This document shows, in pieces, positions 40,501-47,831 of a DNA stretch of 64,000 nt. Every line of letters starts with the position of its first letter. Position 1 is the stretch's first letter. The stretch spans positions 12,798 through 76,797 of the forward strand of contig NZ_MUXW01000017.1 in the NCBI RefSeq assembly GCF_002015085.1. The letters are read 5' to 3'. Source of the DNA: Glaesserella parasuis (GTDB lineage Bacteria > Pseudomonadota > Gammaproteobacteria > Enterobacterales > Pasteurellaceae). The position numbers were made by a program, and so were the translations under genes. The notes beneath the pieces are model-generated. The model was not told the DNA's origin, did no database searches, and saw only the letters and a list, made by a program, of their open reading frames with translations.

Positions 40501-41484
40501 TTAGCCTAAAATTTCAGCATCTAAGATAGCTTGCATTCTCTCATCTATTTCATTATCTTCTTTTTTAAAAATACCGCGTTCCCAATCTAACAAATTATTA
40601 CCGTCTGCAAATTCGTTTAAATTGAAATAGCTTTGAATTTCATTAATTTCTACATAAAGTTGCCCTATAATACCGCTCATAAATTGGCGGTGATCAATGT
40701 TTGTTTCATTGCTATGTTTTTCTAATTCATCAAAAGCTGGTCTAAGTTGTGCGATTATTTGAGCTTGAATACCATAAGCAATTAAGCTGGCTTTTTCTCT
40801 TAAGATTGCTCCTAATTCATCTGGCGTAGCTGTTTTAATTAACTGCTTGCTTTTTTGTAGGTCTAAATCTAGCTGATTTATGCGTTTATCCTTATTCTCA
40901 TTCACTCGGCTTAATGCTTCGTAATTTTGCTGGCTTTCTTCTAGTTTTTGTGTGGTTTCTTTTAGGGTTTCGGCTTGTTCTTCAATAGTATCACTTAATT
41001 TTTCAACCATTTTTTCAGCTTCCGCTAATTTTTCTACTAATCGGCTTTTATCTTCATCTTCTGAAAAATCTATTTTTCTAATATCAATGATCGTTTCATC
41101 AGGTAAAGTGCGTAAACGTCGCATTTCTCGGCTTGTTAAACCTAATTTTACGCTTGCTTGATATAATTCTTCTCCTAAAACGCTAAGATTTAATAATTCA
41201 TTATCAACGGTGCTAATACTTAAATTTATGCTGTCGCAATATTCTTTAAATGTATTTATTCTTTTGATTTCTCCTGTATTATCATCAACAATAGGTAAGT
41301 TTCGATAACCTTTACTTTCTTTAATTTGTTTAAGCTGTTGTAACCGTTGGAATGTTAAAAATTTTTCTTGAAAAATAACTTGTTTTACCTGCCCTCTAAG
41401 CTCAATTGCTAGGATTTGTTCCTTTTTCAAAGCATTTTCAACTCGATGAAAAGCATCTATTTCTTCTTTTGTGATCATTGTCAT
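40501..41484 (-). CDS. Island protein with long coiled coil, function unknown
   Basis: I do not recognise a named family for these 327 residues. The N-terminal third contains a segment resembling a DNA-binding helix-turn-helix region (FKEYCDSINLSISTVDNELL followed by LGEELYQASVKLGLTSREMR RLRTLP), as in some plasmid or phage partition/regulator proteins. Residues about 145-215 form a clear coiled coil (LVEKLAEAEKMVEKLSDTIE, KETTQKLEESQQNYEALSRV). The C terminus is helical and acidic. AGGAG lies 7 bases before the ATG. It could be a regulator or a DNA-bridging protein of the element. Confidence 0.6.
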   Translation of the reverse strand: MTMITKEEIDAFHRVENALKKEQILAIELRGQVKQVIFQEKFLTFQRLQQLKQIKESKGYRNLPIVDDNTGEIKRINTFKEYCDSINLSISTVDNELLNLSVLGEELYQASVKLGLTSREMRRLRTLPDETIIDIRKIDFSEDEDKSRLVEKLAEAEKMVEKLSDTIEEQAETLKETTQKLEESQQNYEALSRVNENKDKRINQLDLDLQKSKQLIKTATPDELGAILREKASLIAYGIQAQIIAQLRPAFDELEKHSNETNIDHRQFMSGIIGQLYVEINEIQSYFNLNEFADGNNLLDWERGIFKKEDNEIDERMQAILDAEILG

Positions 41485-41508
41485 TTTTTACTCCTATTGG
41501 TAGAAAAT

Positions 41509-41533
41509 CCGCACTTCAAAATTAAAGTGCGGT
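41509..41533 (-). terminator. Hairpin built from paired Hin-type uptake sequences
   Basis: CCGCACTT and AAGTGCGG pair with an 8-base loop; on the minus strand ATTTTC follows. The arm AAGTGCGGT is the H. influenzae-type uptake core, not the ACAAGCGGT type that dominates this window. Confidence 0.6.
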
Positions 41534-41548
41534 CTGTTTTCGGTTAGT

Positions 41549-41770
41549 TTATTGTTTACAATTTTCAAGTAAGCCGTCAAGCTCTTCTAGCTGTTTTCCT
41601 GCCGTGCTGGTTATTGCTCTAAGTAAACGGCTTACGCCGTCGCAGTCAATTTGTTCTACACTATGGCAAGACAGCGAAAGTAAATGATCTAAGGTTTCAA
41701 GGGCTAAAATTTGATCTCTTAAATCACAAACAAGATTTTGACAGTCTAAAATTTTGCTGGTGTTGCTCAT
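41549..41770 (-). CDS. Small island protein, function unknown
   Basis: 73 residues, mostly helical, with several Cys (LDCQNLVCDLRDQILALETL, SLSCHSVEQIDCDGVSRLLR). GGGGG lies 5-9 bases before the ATG, and the next upstream gene ends 10 bases away, so it is likely translated as part of the minus-strand operon. No family recognised. Prophage genes of this size at this position are often regulators or host-takeover factors, but nothing here shows that. Confidence 0.6.
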   Translation of the reverse strand: MSNTSKILDCQNLVCDLRDQILALETLDHLLSLSCHSVEQIDCDGVSRLLRAITSTAGKQLEELDGLLENCKQ

Positions 41771-41780
41771 TTTATCCCCC

Positions 41781-42422
41781 TTAGTTTACTGCTAAAGCTC
41801 TGATTTTATCGGCTTCATCACTAACGTCTTTTAGGCGTTTTAAGACGTCAAATAAAGGCGCAGTACAACAAGAAAATAAATCGGCTAATGTTTCATAACT
41901 TAAAGATCGGTTATTATTCATTTCAAGTAACATCAGCTCAAAAGCAGTGCAAGCCCCTTTCATTCGTTCAAGTGCAACAAAATCATCTTCACTAATTAAA
42001 AAATGATGGTCATATTGAAAATAGGTATTTAAAAAAGCGTTGGTTTCAACAATAAAACGCTGTTGATTTATGGCTGGTTGTAGCTCGCTTAATACTGTTT
42101 TGTTCATTTTGCGTAATTCGCCTAAAGCTTCTAAGCAACGTTTAATAATCGGTGTCCAGCAGTCTGTTGTTTTATCTATAAAGCTAATGGCGGTTTCAAT
42201 GGAAAGCCAAAAATCAAGCGTTTCATTCAGTGCTTTATTTTGAATAATTAAATAATCCTGCTCAGCCTGAAAGCCTAAATTGTTTAAATGTTGTTGGCTT
42301 TCTTTGGTGGTTGGATGCCAATTAAAAGCAACGTGCGCAAGCTCTTTTAATGAAATAAAATATTGTTGGCGGTTATTGATAAGTTTTGTTTGAAGAGAAA
42401 AGGGGAATTGTTGAACGTTCAT
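41781..42422 (-). CDS. Island protein with possible antirepressor-like N terminus
   Basis: 213 residues. The start (ISLKELAHVAFNWHPTTKES followed by QHLNNLGFQAEQDYLIIQ) is loosely like the N-terminal DNA-binding module of phage antirepressors, but I cannot assign the family with confidence. The rest is helical (WTPIIKRCLEALGELRKMNK, MLLEMNNNRSLSYETLADLF). AGGAG lies 6 bases before the ATG. It is the first gene of the minus-strand operon and faces the twin operators and hairpin-rich leader at 42423-42800. Confidence 0.6.
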   Translation of the reverse strand: MNVQQFPFSLQTKLINNRQQYFISLKELAHVAFNWHPTTKESQQHLNNLGFQAEQDYLIIQNKALNETLDFWLSIETAISFIDKTTDCWTPIIKRCLEALGELRKMNKTVLSELQPAINQQRFIVETNAFLNTYFQYDHHFLISEDDFVALERMKGACTAFELMLLEMNNNRSLSYETLADLFSCCTAPLFDVLKRLKDVSDEADKIRALAVN

Positions 42423-42599
42423 AATGAACTCCTTTGTAAATTTTCGAAATTTTGCCCTATAAAATAGGGTGCCAAGGGGTTCGAAAGCCCTACAAAGACG
42501 GCTGGAGTTATTCCCCTTTCGGGTGTTGTATTCCTCGCCCCCTCGGCATTGAGTTTAAATAAATTGTCCTTTTCGCCCTAAAATCGCAAATTTTAGGTA

Positions 42600-42630
42600 C
42601 AAAAAAACCGCTTGATCTATCGGGGCGGTT
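42600..42630 (-). terminator. Terminator or attenuator in the leader of the minus-strand operon
   Basis: On the minus strand AACCGC, a 12-base spacer, GCGGTT and then TTTTTTT. It lies about 180 bases upstream of the first minus-strand gene, so it would act as premature termination for transcripts starting at the operators. Confidence 0.6.
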
Positions 42631-42702
42631 ATCCGCTTTGTAGTAAGGTTTCGACACCTTGAAAACAATCATACACCTTTTAAGGCAAATTGCAAGTTTT
42701 TT

Positions 42703-42718
42703 TTCATAACGCTATGAA
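42703..42718. promoter_or_regulatory. Palindromic operator, copy 1
   Basis: TTCATAACGCTATGAA, near-perfect 16-bp palindrome (one central asymmetry) embedded in T and A runs. Repeated 76 bases away. Confidence 0.7.
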
Positions 42719-42778
42719 AAAACAAGAAAGGAAATAAACTAACCTATTGATTTAATGAAGATTTAATTATTTAAGAAA

Positions 42779-42794
42779 TTCATAACGTTATGAA
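42779..42794. promoter_or_regulatory. Palindromic operator, copy 2
   Basis: TTCATAACGTTATGAA, perfect 16-bp palindrome differing from copy 1 in one base. Two like palindromes between divergent phage operons are expected for a repressor; the repressor gene is not identified. Confidence 0.72.
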
Positions 42795-43078
42795 AAAAGA
42801 CCGCAAGCGGTCAATTTTCCCTTTCATTTTACCAACCTTTCAAAAAAAGCCCCGTTTTAGCCGTTTTATGGCGTAAGCCTAACAAGTATAGTCCTTTTGT
42901 TGTTTGGAGTGTTTATAAACACGCATAAACGCCTTTTTTCGCCTGTTTGGGGGATTGTTTGAGCGTGGGGCGGTTCGTTGCTAGTGGTTGTGGGGTTGAA
43001 TTTCTTTAATCTAGTTTAAAAGGCGTTTTTTATAAAGTGATTTAAAGTATCTGCACAGTTTGAGAGTGGGGGGACGTT

Positions 43079-43405
43079 ATGCAAAATAATGCAGAATTTA
43101 CGTGGGAGAATTTTATTTATGGGATAGGTAATGCAGTGCAAGAAGTGGCGGAACAATTTGGAATAGAAAATACTCAAGCGTTATACGCTGCTTTAATGGA
43201 GAAAATATCATTCCATTGTGGGGGGAGTTCGATCTATATCCCTAAAGGGGTTTCGGATAAAGCTCAGGCAAATGCAAGAAATCGTTTAATCGTCAAAGAG
43301 TTTAATGGCTTTAATCACGCCTATTTAGCTAAAAAATACGGCGTTTCTTTACAGTGGATTTATCGTATTTTAAAAAATCAAAACAAGGAACAAAAATGCA
43401 ATTAA
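43079..43405 (+). CDS. Mor/C-family transcriptional activator
   Basis: Activator related to Mu Mor (middle operon regulator). Of 108 residues, the central part has the family's glycine-rich/IPKG linker (HCGGSSIYIPKGVSDKAQ) and the C-terminal helix-turn-helix AYLAKKYGVSLQWIYRIL. GGGG lies before the ATG. It overlaps the next gene by 10 bases, with the protease ribosome site inside its last codons. By analogy it would switch on the protease-capsid operon. Confidence 0.82.
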   Translation: MQNNAEFTWENFIYGIGNAVQEVAEQFGIENTQALYAALMEKISFHCGGSSIYIPKGVSDKAQANARNRLIVKEFNGFNHAYLAKKYGVSLQWIYRILKNQNKEQKCN

Positions 43406-44280
43406 TTGAAATTTTTAAAGCAGGCAAGCGTAAAGATGCTAGTGGAACTGAAGTAAACATTACAACAGAAGACTTGCAGAACGTTGTTCAAGCCTATGAT
43501 GTAAACACGTTTGAAGCACCGGCTGTTATTGGTCATCCTGAACATAATGCGCCGGCTTATGCGTGGGTGAAATCCTTGCATTTAGAAAATGATGTCTTAA
43601 TGGCAGAGTTTCAACAAGTCGATCCTGAATTTGCTGAAATGGTTCAAAAAGGGCGATTTAAAAAAATTTCGGCGTCTTTCTATTTACCTGACAGCGAAAA
43701 CAACCCTAAAAAAGGAACTTTATATTTAAGGCACGTTGGATTTTTAGGGGCTATGGCTCCAGCAGTAAAAGGCTTAAAAAGTCCAAGTTTTGCGGATAAT
43801 GAGCAAGGCATAATTGATTTTACTGTATCTGAGGATTTTTCAGAGCTTGAAAAATTAAAAGCTGAAAATGAACGCTTAAAAAGCCAATTAGCCAGTAAAG
43901 AAAAAGCGGATATTTTAGCTTTTGCAGATGGGTTAATTCGTCAAGGTAAATTAGCCCCTATTGCAAAATCTCAAGCGGTTGAATTATTGAATTTTGCAGA
44001 ACGTTACGATAAAGGCGATGTAATTGAGTTTGGCGAAAATGAAAGCCTATTGCAAAAAATGCAAGCCTTTTTCAATGCACAACCGCAAATTATTCATTTC
44101 GGTGAATTTGCTACAAAAGAGCGTGCCTACGAAAAACAAGCCGTTGATGTTGTTAAATATCCGCAAAATACACCGCCTGAAATGATTGAGTTAGATCAAG
44201 AAATTAGAGCTTATGCAAAAGCAAATAGTTTGAGCTATGCAGAAGCATTTGATGTTATCCATAACCGAAAAGGAGAATAA
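43396..44280 (+). CDS. Phage capsid maturation protease (Mu I/Gp32-like)
   Basis: Head protease, with a C-terminal part that can act as scaffold. From the ATG at 43396 (AAGGA upstream; MQLIEIFKAGKRKDASGTEV) it has 294 residues. Typical early motifs are AYDVNTFEAPAVIGHPEHNA PAYAWV and FKKISASFYLP, then LRHVGFLGAMAPAVKGL. A coiled coil (ELEKLKAENERLKSQLASKE) begins the scaffold-like tail. The next gene, the capsid, starts 1 base after the stop, the same order (I then T) as in Mu. Confidence 0.82.
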   Translation: MQLIEIFKAGKRKDASGTEVNITTEDLQNVVQAYDVNTFEAPAVIGHPEHNAPAYAWVKSLHLENDVLMAEFQQVDPEFAEMVQKGRFKKISASFYLPDSENNPKKGTLYLRHVGFLGAMAPAVKGLKSPSFADNEQGIIDFTVSEDFSELEKLKAENERLKSQLASKEKADILAFADGLIRQGKLAPIAKSQAVELLNFAERYDKGDVIEFGENESLLQKMQAFFNAQPQIIHFGEFATKERAYEKQAVDVVKYPQNTPPEMIELDQEIRAYAKANSLSYAEAFDVIHNRKGE

Positions 44281-44281
44281 A

Positions 44282-45205
44282 ATGAGCCTAGCAAATAAAC
44301 GTATTCAAGACCCTATTTTAACTGAAATTGCTCAAGGTTATCACAACAATGAATTAGTTGCTGAAACTTTAATGCCAGTTGTTGAAATTGAAAAAGAAGC
44401 GGGCAAAATCCCACAGTTTGGGCGTTTAGCCTTTCGCACGCGTTCAACCGTTCGAGAATTACACGGCGATTCTAACCGCTTAACCCCTGAAGATGTAACA
44501 AGTTTAAGCGTGGAATTAAAAGAACACGATATTGAATACCCTATTGATTATCGTGAAGATAATGATGCCAGCTATCCCTTGAAAAAATACGCCCTTTCTG
44601 TTGTTCAAGATGTCATTGCGTTAGGGCGTGAAGTGGCTGTTGCTGAAATTGCACAAAATGCAGATAATTATTCAGCTGAAAATGTTGTTACACTGACTGA
44701 AACGCAACGTTTCACAAATGCAAAATCTGACCCTTTAAAATTTATCAATGACGGTTTAGAAGCTGTTTCTACTACTATTGGGCGTTTGCCTAATGTCTGT
44801 GTAATTGCTTCAGATGTTTGGAAAATTTTAAAAGAAAATGCAAATCTTTTAGAGCGTATCAAATACACGCGCACGGGCATTTTAACCCCCGAAATTTTTG
44901 CTGAACTGATTGGCGTTGAAACGGTAAAAATCGGCGCAGCTTCGCAAGAGAAAGACGGTAATCTAGAAAAAATTTGGTCAAATAGCATTGTTTTGGCTTA
45001 TGTTGCAAACGGTAAAGATAAAGGCAAAAAAGGCAATGTTTTTGAGCCGTCTTACGGTTACACTGTAAGACGTAAAGACGGCTTATTTGTTGATACTTAC
45101 CAAGAGAAAGGCGGTAAAGTGGAAATCATTCGTTGTACGGATATCAACGCCCCTTTCCTTGTCGGAAAATCAGCAGGTTACTTAATTAAAGGTTGTATTA
45201 AGTAA
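44282..45205 (+). CDS. Phage major capsid protein (Mu T-like)
   Basis: Major head subunit of HK97-like fold. 307 residues from the ATG at 44282 with AGGAGA upstream: MSLANKRIQDPILTEIAQGY, IPQFGRLAFRTRSTVRELHG, ALGREVAVAEIAQNADNY, GRLPNVCVIASDVWKILKEN, and the terminal INAPFLVGKSAGYLIKGCIK. The gene is intact, closely follows the protease and is followed by a strong terminator at 45301. No head-completion, portal, terminase or tail gene follows. Confidence 0.82.
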   Translation: MSLANKRIQDPILTEIAQGYHNNELVAETLMPVVEIEKEAGKIPQFGRLAFRTRSTVRELHGDSNRLTPEDVTSLSVELKEHDIEYPIDYREDNDASYPLKKYALSVVQDVIALGREVAVAEIAQNADNYSAENVVTLTETQRFTNAKSDPLKFINDGLEAVSTTIGRLPNVCVIASDVWKILKENANLLERIKYTRTGILTPEIFAELIGVETVKIGAASQEKDGNLEKIWSNSIVLAYVANGKDKGKKGNVFEPSYGYTVRRKDGLFVDTYQEKGGKVEIIRCTDINAPFLVGKSAGYLIKGCIK

Positions 45206-45300
45206 ATAGGTTTTACCTTTCAATCAGATTGTTTGCTTGCACCATCAAAAATGGTTTTCTGATTGATTGAAAAAACGTCACTAAAGACGCTAAAAAGACT

Positions 45301-45340
45301 AAAAGGGCTTTAACTACTCCTTCAGTTAAAGCCCTTTTTC
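45301..45340 (+). terminator. Rho-independent terminator of the capsid operon
   Basis: AAAAGGGCTTTAACT and AGTTAAAGCCCTTTT form a 15-bp stem with an 8-base loop, followed by TC TTT. One of the strongest terminators in the window. Confidence 0.9.
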
Positions 45341-45455
45341 TTTAAAAAGTGAAATTTTATTTCAGTATATGAAAAAAGATGTGATGATAATTATCTCGCT
45401 TTTTTGTGAAAGTTATGTCGCTAGGCTTTATTTATTTGTAAGAAATGGGATTTTC

Positions 45456-45861
45456 TTAGAATTTGTATGAGATACCAGCGAAGTAAACGATAGGATCAAG
45501 TTTGATTTTTACTTCGTGTGATAAACCTAAAGCATCAAAATTTGCTTTTGTTTTAATACGGGTGTACCACATTGCTGTGTTTAATGATACTTTCTCGGTG
45601 AGTTTAATATCAATACCAGCATTAGCAACAGGACCAAATGAGTGTTTTTTCACTTGTAAATTGGTAATTGCAGGATTAAGAGCTTTAGCACCGAAGAAAA
45701 GGGTATAATTTAACCTCAACTGGAGTTGTTGTTTTTGAGCTAGAGTTTGCATTAACAAAAACGCCCCCTGCACGAACAATAAAGCTACCTGCTTCGTGTG
45801 CTACTGCTGAGCCTGCTAATAATGCACTTCCTAAAAATACGGCTAACGCTGTTTTTTTCAT
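45456..45861 (-). pseudogene. ompW: ompW with internal deletion and frameshift
   Basis: Outer-membrane eight-stranded barrel protein OmpW, broken. The minus-strand ATG at 45861 gives a normal signal peptide and start, MKKTALAVFLGSALLAGSAV then AHEAGSFIVRAGGVFVNANS. After about 50 codons the sequence jumps, in another frame, to LNYTLFFGAKALNPAITNLQ and continues to the barrel C terminus VYFAGISYKF. Compared with family length (about 200-215 residues) some 70-80 codons are missing from the middle (junction near 45707). The first frame stops a few codons later. Confidence 0.8.
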
Positions 45862-46044
45862 TTTTAATCCCTCATTTTGTTATAGTTGAACATCAAAAGT
45901 AATTGTTTTGTTATTTAATGGTAAACATTGTAAGAATAAGTAAGCAAATGTTTTTTGATAAATATCAAAAAATAGCGGTTTATCAGGAAACTTTTCTTAA
46001 TATACCCATTAGCGTTCTGTCAAAATTTGATCCAAAACAAATAT

Positions 46045-46060
46045 CTGTATCTATTTACAG
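46045..46060 (+). promoter_or_regulatory. LexA (SOS) box upstream of dinI-like gene
   Basis: CTGTATCTATTTACAG fits the gamma-proteobacterial consensus CTGT-N8-ACAG exactly, 57 bases before the dinI-like ATG. A second half-site, TATATACAGT, lies at about 46089-46098. Confidence 0.75.
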
Positions 46061-46117
46061 TTAAACTGGTTTTATATATAATGTTTTTATATACAGTAAT
46101 TAGGTGAGAAAAATGTT

Positions 46118-46378
46118 ATGCAAGCAACCATTGATATTCGTTTAGCCAACTTACAAAAAATGGATCAAGGTAAATTCAACAGACTTTTAGACATTGTGGC
46201 AGAGCAAGTCGAAAAAGCATTTCCAAATACGATTGTTCGAGTTCGACCTTCGGTATCTAATAGTGATCTTGCTGTTTTTGGGCTAGGCAAAGAGGGAAAA
46301 CAAAAAGTGGCTACCTTTTTGGAGCAACTTTTTGAGGAAGGATCCGCCTTTGATGAACTGCAAGATGAGTATTATTGA
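46118..46378 (+). CDS. DinI-like family protein
   Basis: 86 residues with the DinI fold pattern: ATIDIRLANLQKMDQGKFNR (beta then helix) and TIVRVRPSVSNSDLAVFGLG. DinI binds RecA filaments and tunes the SOS response. An excellent LexA box upstream supports this function. AGGTGAG precedes the ATG; another ATG at 46113 is out of frame. The gene's end overlaps the convergent pseudouridine synthase gene by 7 bases. Confidence 0.85.
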   Translation: MQATIDIRLANLQKMDQGKFNRLLDIVAEQVEKAFPNTIVRVRPSVSNSDLAVFGLGKEGKQKVATFLEQLFEEGSAFDELQDEYY

Positions 46379-46998
46379 TTGTCTTGTTTTTGCCAAAACT
46401 GACCGCTTGGTAAGACACAAACGCTAACAGGTTGTGAATGGTAATAAAAATCGATCTGATAGGCGTGTAAATAAACTCTATCGGCTTTTTCACCACCATA
46501 AAGCTCGTCGCCAAGAATGGGGCTACCCAGACTTTTCATTGCCACACGCAGTTGGTGAGTTTTTCCCGTTTTCGGCTGGAGGATAAATTGGCGTAAATGA
46601 GGGGCAATCGATATAGAGTGAAAATGGGTAATCGCAGGATTTTCTGTGGAGTGGCATAATTTCCAGCTTCCATTTCGGCTTTTTGCCATATCACCGATAA
46701 TTTTGCCTTGTTTCTTTTTCGGTTTTGTTGTTGCTAATGCCCAATAGGTTTTTTGGATTTTGTGTTGAGCAAAAAGCTCGCCAAAATAACTTGCACTTGT
46801 TGGGTTTAGGGCAAGGATCAGCAAGCCTGAAGTGACTTTATCAAGACGATGAACCAGCCACACTTGTTCTACACCAAGCTGTTTGGCAAGTTGTTGCGTT
46901 AATCCTTCCGCTTGATCGTCCTTATGAACGCTAATCCCTGCAGGTTTATCAATAATAATAAAGTCTTGATGTTGATAGCAGACGGTAAAGTTCATCAT
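46372..46998 (-). CDS. RluA-family pseudouridine synthase
   Basis: Converts a uridine in rRNA or tRNA to pseudouridine. The 208 residues have no S4 domain. Motif I/II are IIIDKPAGISVHKDDQ and VWLVHRLDKVTSGLLILALN with the catalytic Asp in HRLDxxTSG; GKTHQLRVAMKSLGSPILGD is motif III. The short form without S4 fits TruC- or HI0042-like enzymes; the target cannot be told from sequence. It is convergent with the dinI-like gene. Confidence 0.85.
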   Translation of the reverse strand: MMNFTVCYQHQDFIIIDKPAGISVHKDDQAEGLTQQLAKQLGVEQVWLVHRLDKVTSGLLILALNPTSASYFGELFAQHKIQKTYWALATTKPKKKQGKIIGDMAKSRNGSWKLCHSTENPAITHFHSISIAPHLRQFILQPKTGKTHQLRVAMKSLGSPILGDELYGGEKADRVYLHAYQIDFYYHSQPVSVCVLPSGQFWQKQDNQ

Positions 46999-47057
46999 TT
47001 TTTGTTATACTCTTTCCATTAAAAAAGATACTTTAACCTTTATTGGAAAGAAAGCAA

Positions 47058-47678
47058 ATGGCATTACACATTTATTTAGTGCGTCACGGTCGAACAGAGT
47101 GGAACATTGAAGGGCGTTTACAAGGGACTGGCGACTCGCCTTTGGTTGAAGAAGGCATTTTAGGAGCAAAGAAAACAGGAACCGCATTGGCGGATATTCC
47201 CTTTACGGCTTGTTATTCTAGCTTGATGAAACGCGCCCAAGATACAGCTGACTATATTATTGGAGAAAGAGATATTCCCCATTTTCATCATCGAGGTTTA
47301 AATGAATTTAGTTTTGGTTTATGGGAAGGGCAGAAAGTTGCCGATCTGGCGGAACACCCCGAATATATCCTATTAAAAACCGCCCCACATCTTTATCAAG
47401 CGATTGAAAGTCAAGGGGAAACCTTTGAACAGCTCTATCAAAGGGTTACTCAGGCATTAGAACAGATCATTGCTCGACATCAAGAGGGGGAAAATGTCCT
47501 GATTGTGTCGCACGGAATGACATTAACACTGCTTACAGCCGTATTAAAAGGGATCCACTGGCATCATTTCCGTGATCCAGAACAGCACACTTTTGTACAG
47601 AACACCGCCCTGAGTATCATAAAAGTTGAAGGGGAAAAGCGAGAATTAATCGAATTTAATAAGACAGAACATTTATAA
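47058..47678 (+). CDS. Histidine phosphatase family protein (GpmB-like)
   Basis: Member of the phosphoglycerate mutase-like superfamily, 206 residues. The RHG motif with the phosphohistidine is at the N terminus (LHIYLVRHGRTEWNIEGRLQ), CYSSLMKRAQDTADYI and NEFSFGLWEGQKV follow, and the second catalytic His is in ENVLIVSHGMTLTLLT. The ATG at 47058 has GGAAAG upstream; an upstream TTG would add five residues. Substrate unknown; such enzymes are more often phosphatases than mutases. Confidence 0.82.
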   Translation: MALHIYLVRHGRTEWNIEGRLQGTGDSPLVEEGILGAKKTGTALADIPFTACYSSLMKRAQDTADYIIGERDIPHFHHRGLNEFSFGLWEGQKVADLAEHPEYILLKTAPHLYQAIESQGETFEQLYQRVTQALEQIIARHQEGENVLIVSHGMTLTLLTAVLKGIHWHHFRDPEQHTFVQNTALSIIKVEGEKRELIEFNKTEHL

Positions 47679-47706
47679 ATCTCTTCCTAAATAACTTACT
47701 AAAATT

Positions 47707-47738
47707 GGTGTAATAGACAAATTGGCACAGTAGACAAA
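47707..47738 (+). repeat. Two diverged copies of the GGCATAGTAGACAAA repeat
   Basis: GGTGTAATAGACAAATT at 47707 and GGCACAGTAGACAAATT at 47724, head to tail, followed by TATTGCTAA as at 8324. Confidence 0.65.
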
Positions 47739-47786
47739 TTTATTGCTAAAAACGGGCTTAAAGCCTTATCATTCAAGGTTTAAACA

Positions 47787-47820
47787 ATAAGGCGAGATAT
47801 TCTCTCGCCTTATCTTATCT
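47787..47820. terminator. Bidirectional terminator between a phosphatase gene and asnS
   Basis: ATAAGGCGAGA and TCTCGCCTTAT, 11-bp stem with a 5-base loop, followed by CTTATCTTTTT on the plus strand. It can serve both convergent genes. Confidence 0.85.
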
Positions 47821-47831
47821 TTTTCCAAAAA

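Larger units (their letters stand above)
42423..43078. other. Island control region
   Basis: 656 noncoding bases between two divergent operons. From left: hairpins CCCTAT/ATAGGG near 42459, CCTAAAAT/ATTTTAGG at 42577-42597, a terminator-like stem at 42600-42630, AAGGT/ACCTT near 42646; two 16-bp palindromes at 42703 and 42779; a GACCGC/GCGGTC stem at 42799; then GC-skewed unstructured DNA up to the Mor-like ATG. No tRNA or short gene with ribosome site found. Confidence 0.7.

Noticed and set aside
42478..42500. tRNA-like T-loop (GGTTCGAA) in the island control region
   Set aside because: The flanking stem is only four base pairs, and no anticodon arm, D arm or acceptor stem can be folded around it.
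39865..45400. Full Mu-like prophage
   Set aside because: No MuA/MuB transposase, terminase, portal or tail gene is found in the interval, and it is only about 5.4 kb long.
45456..45779. Independent small outer-membrane protein
   Set aside because: It matches only the C-terminal half of OmpW, has no signal peptide, and the proper OmpW start lies upstream in another frame.
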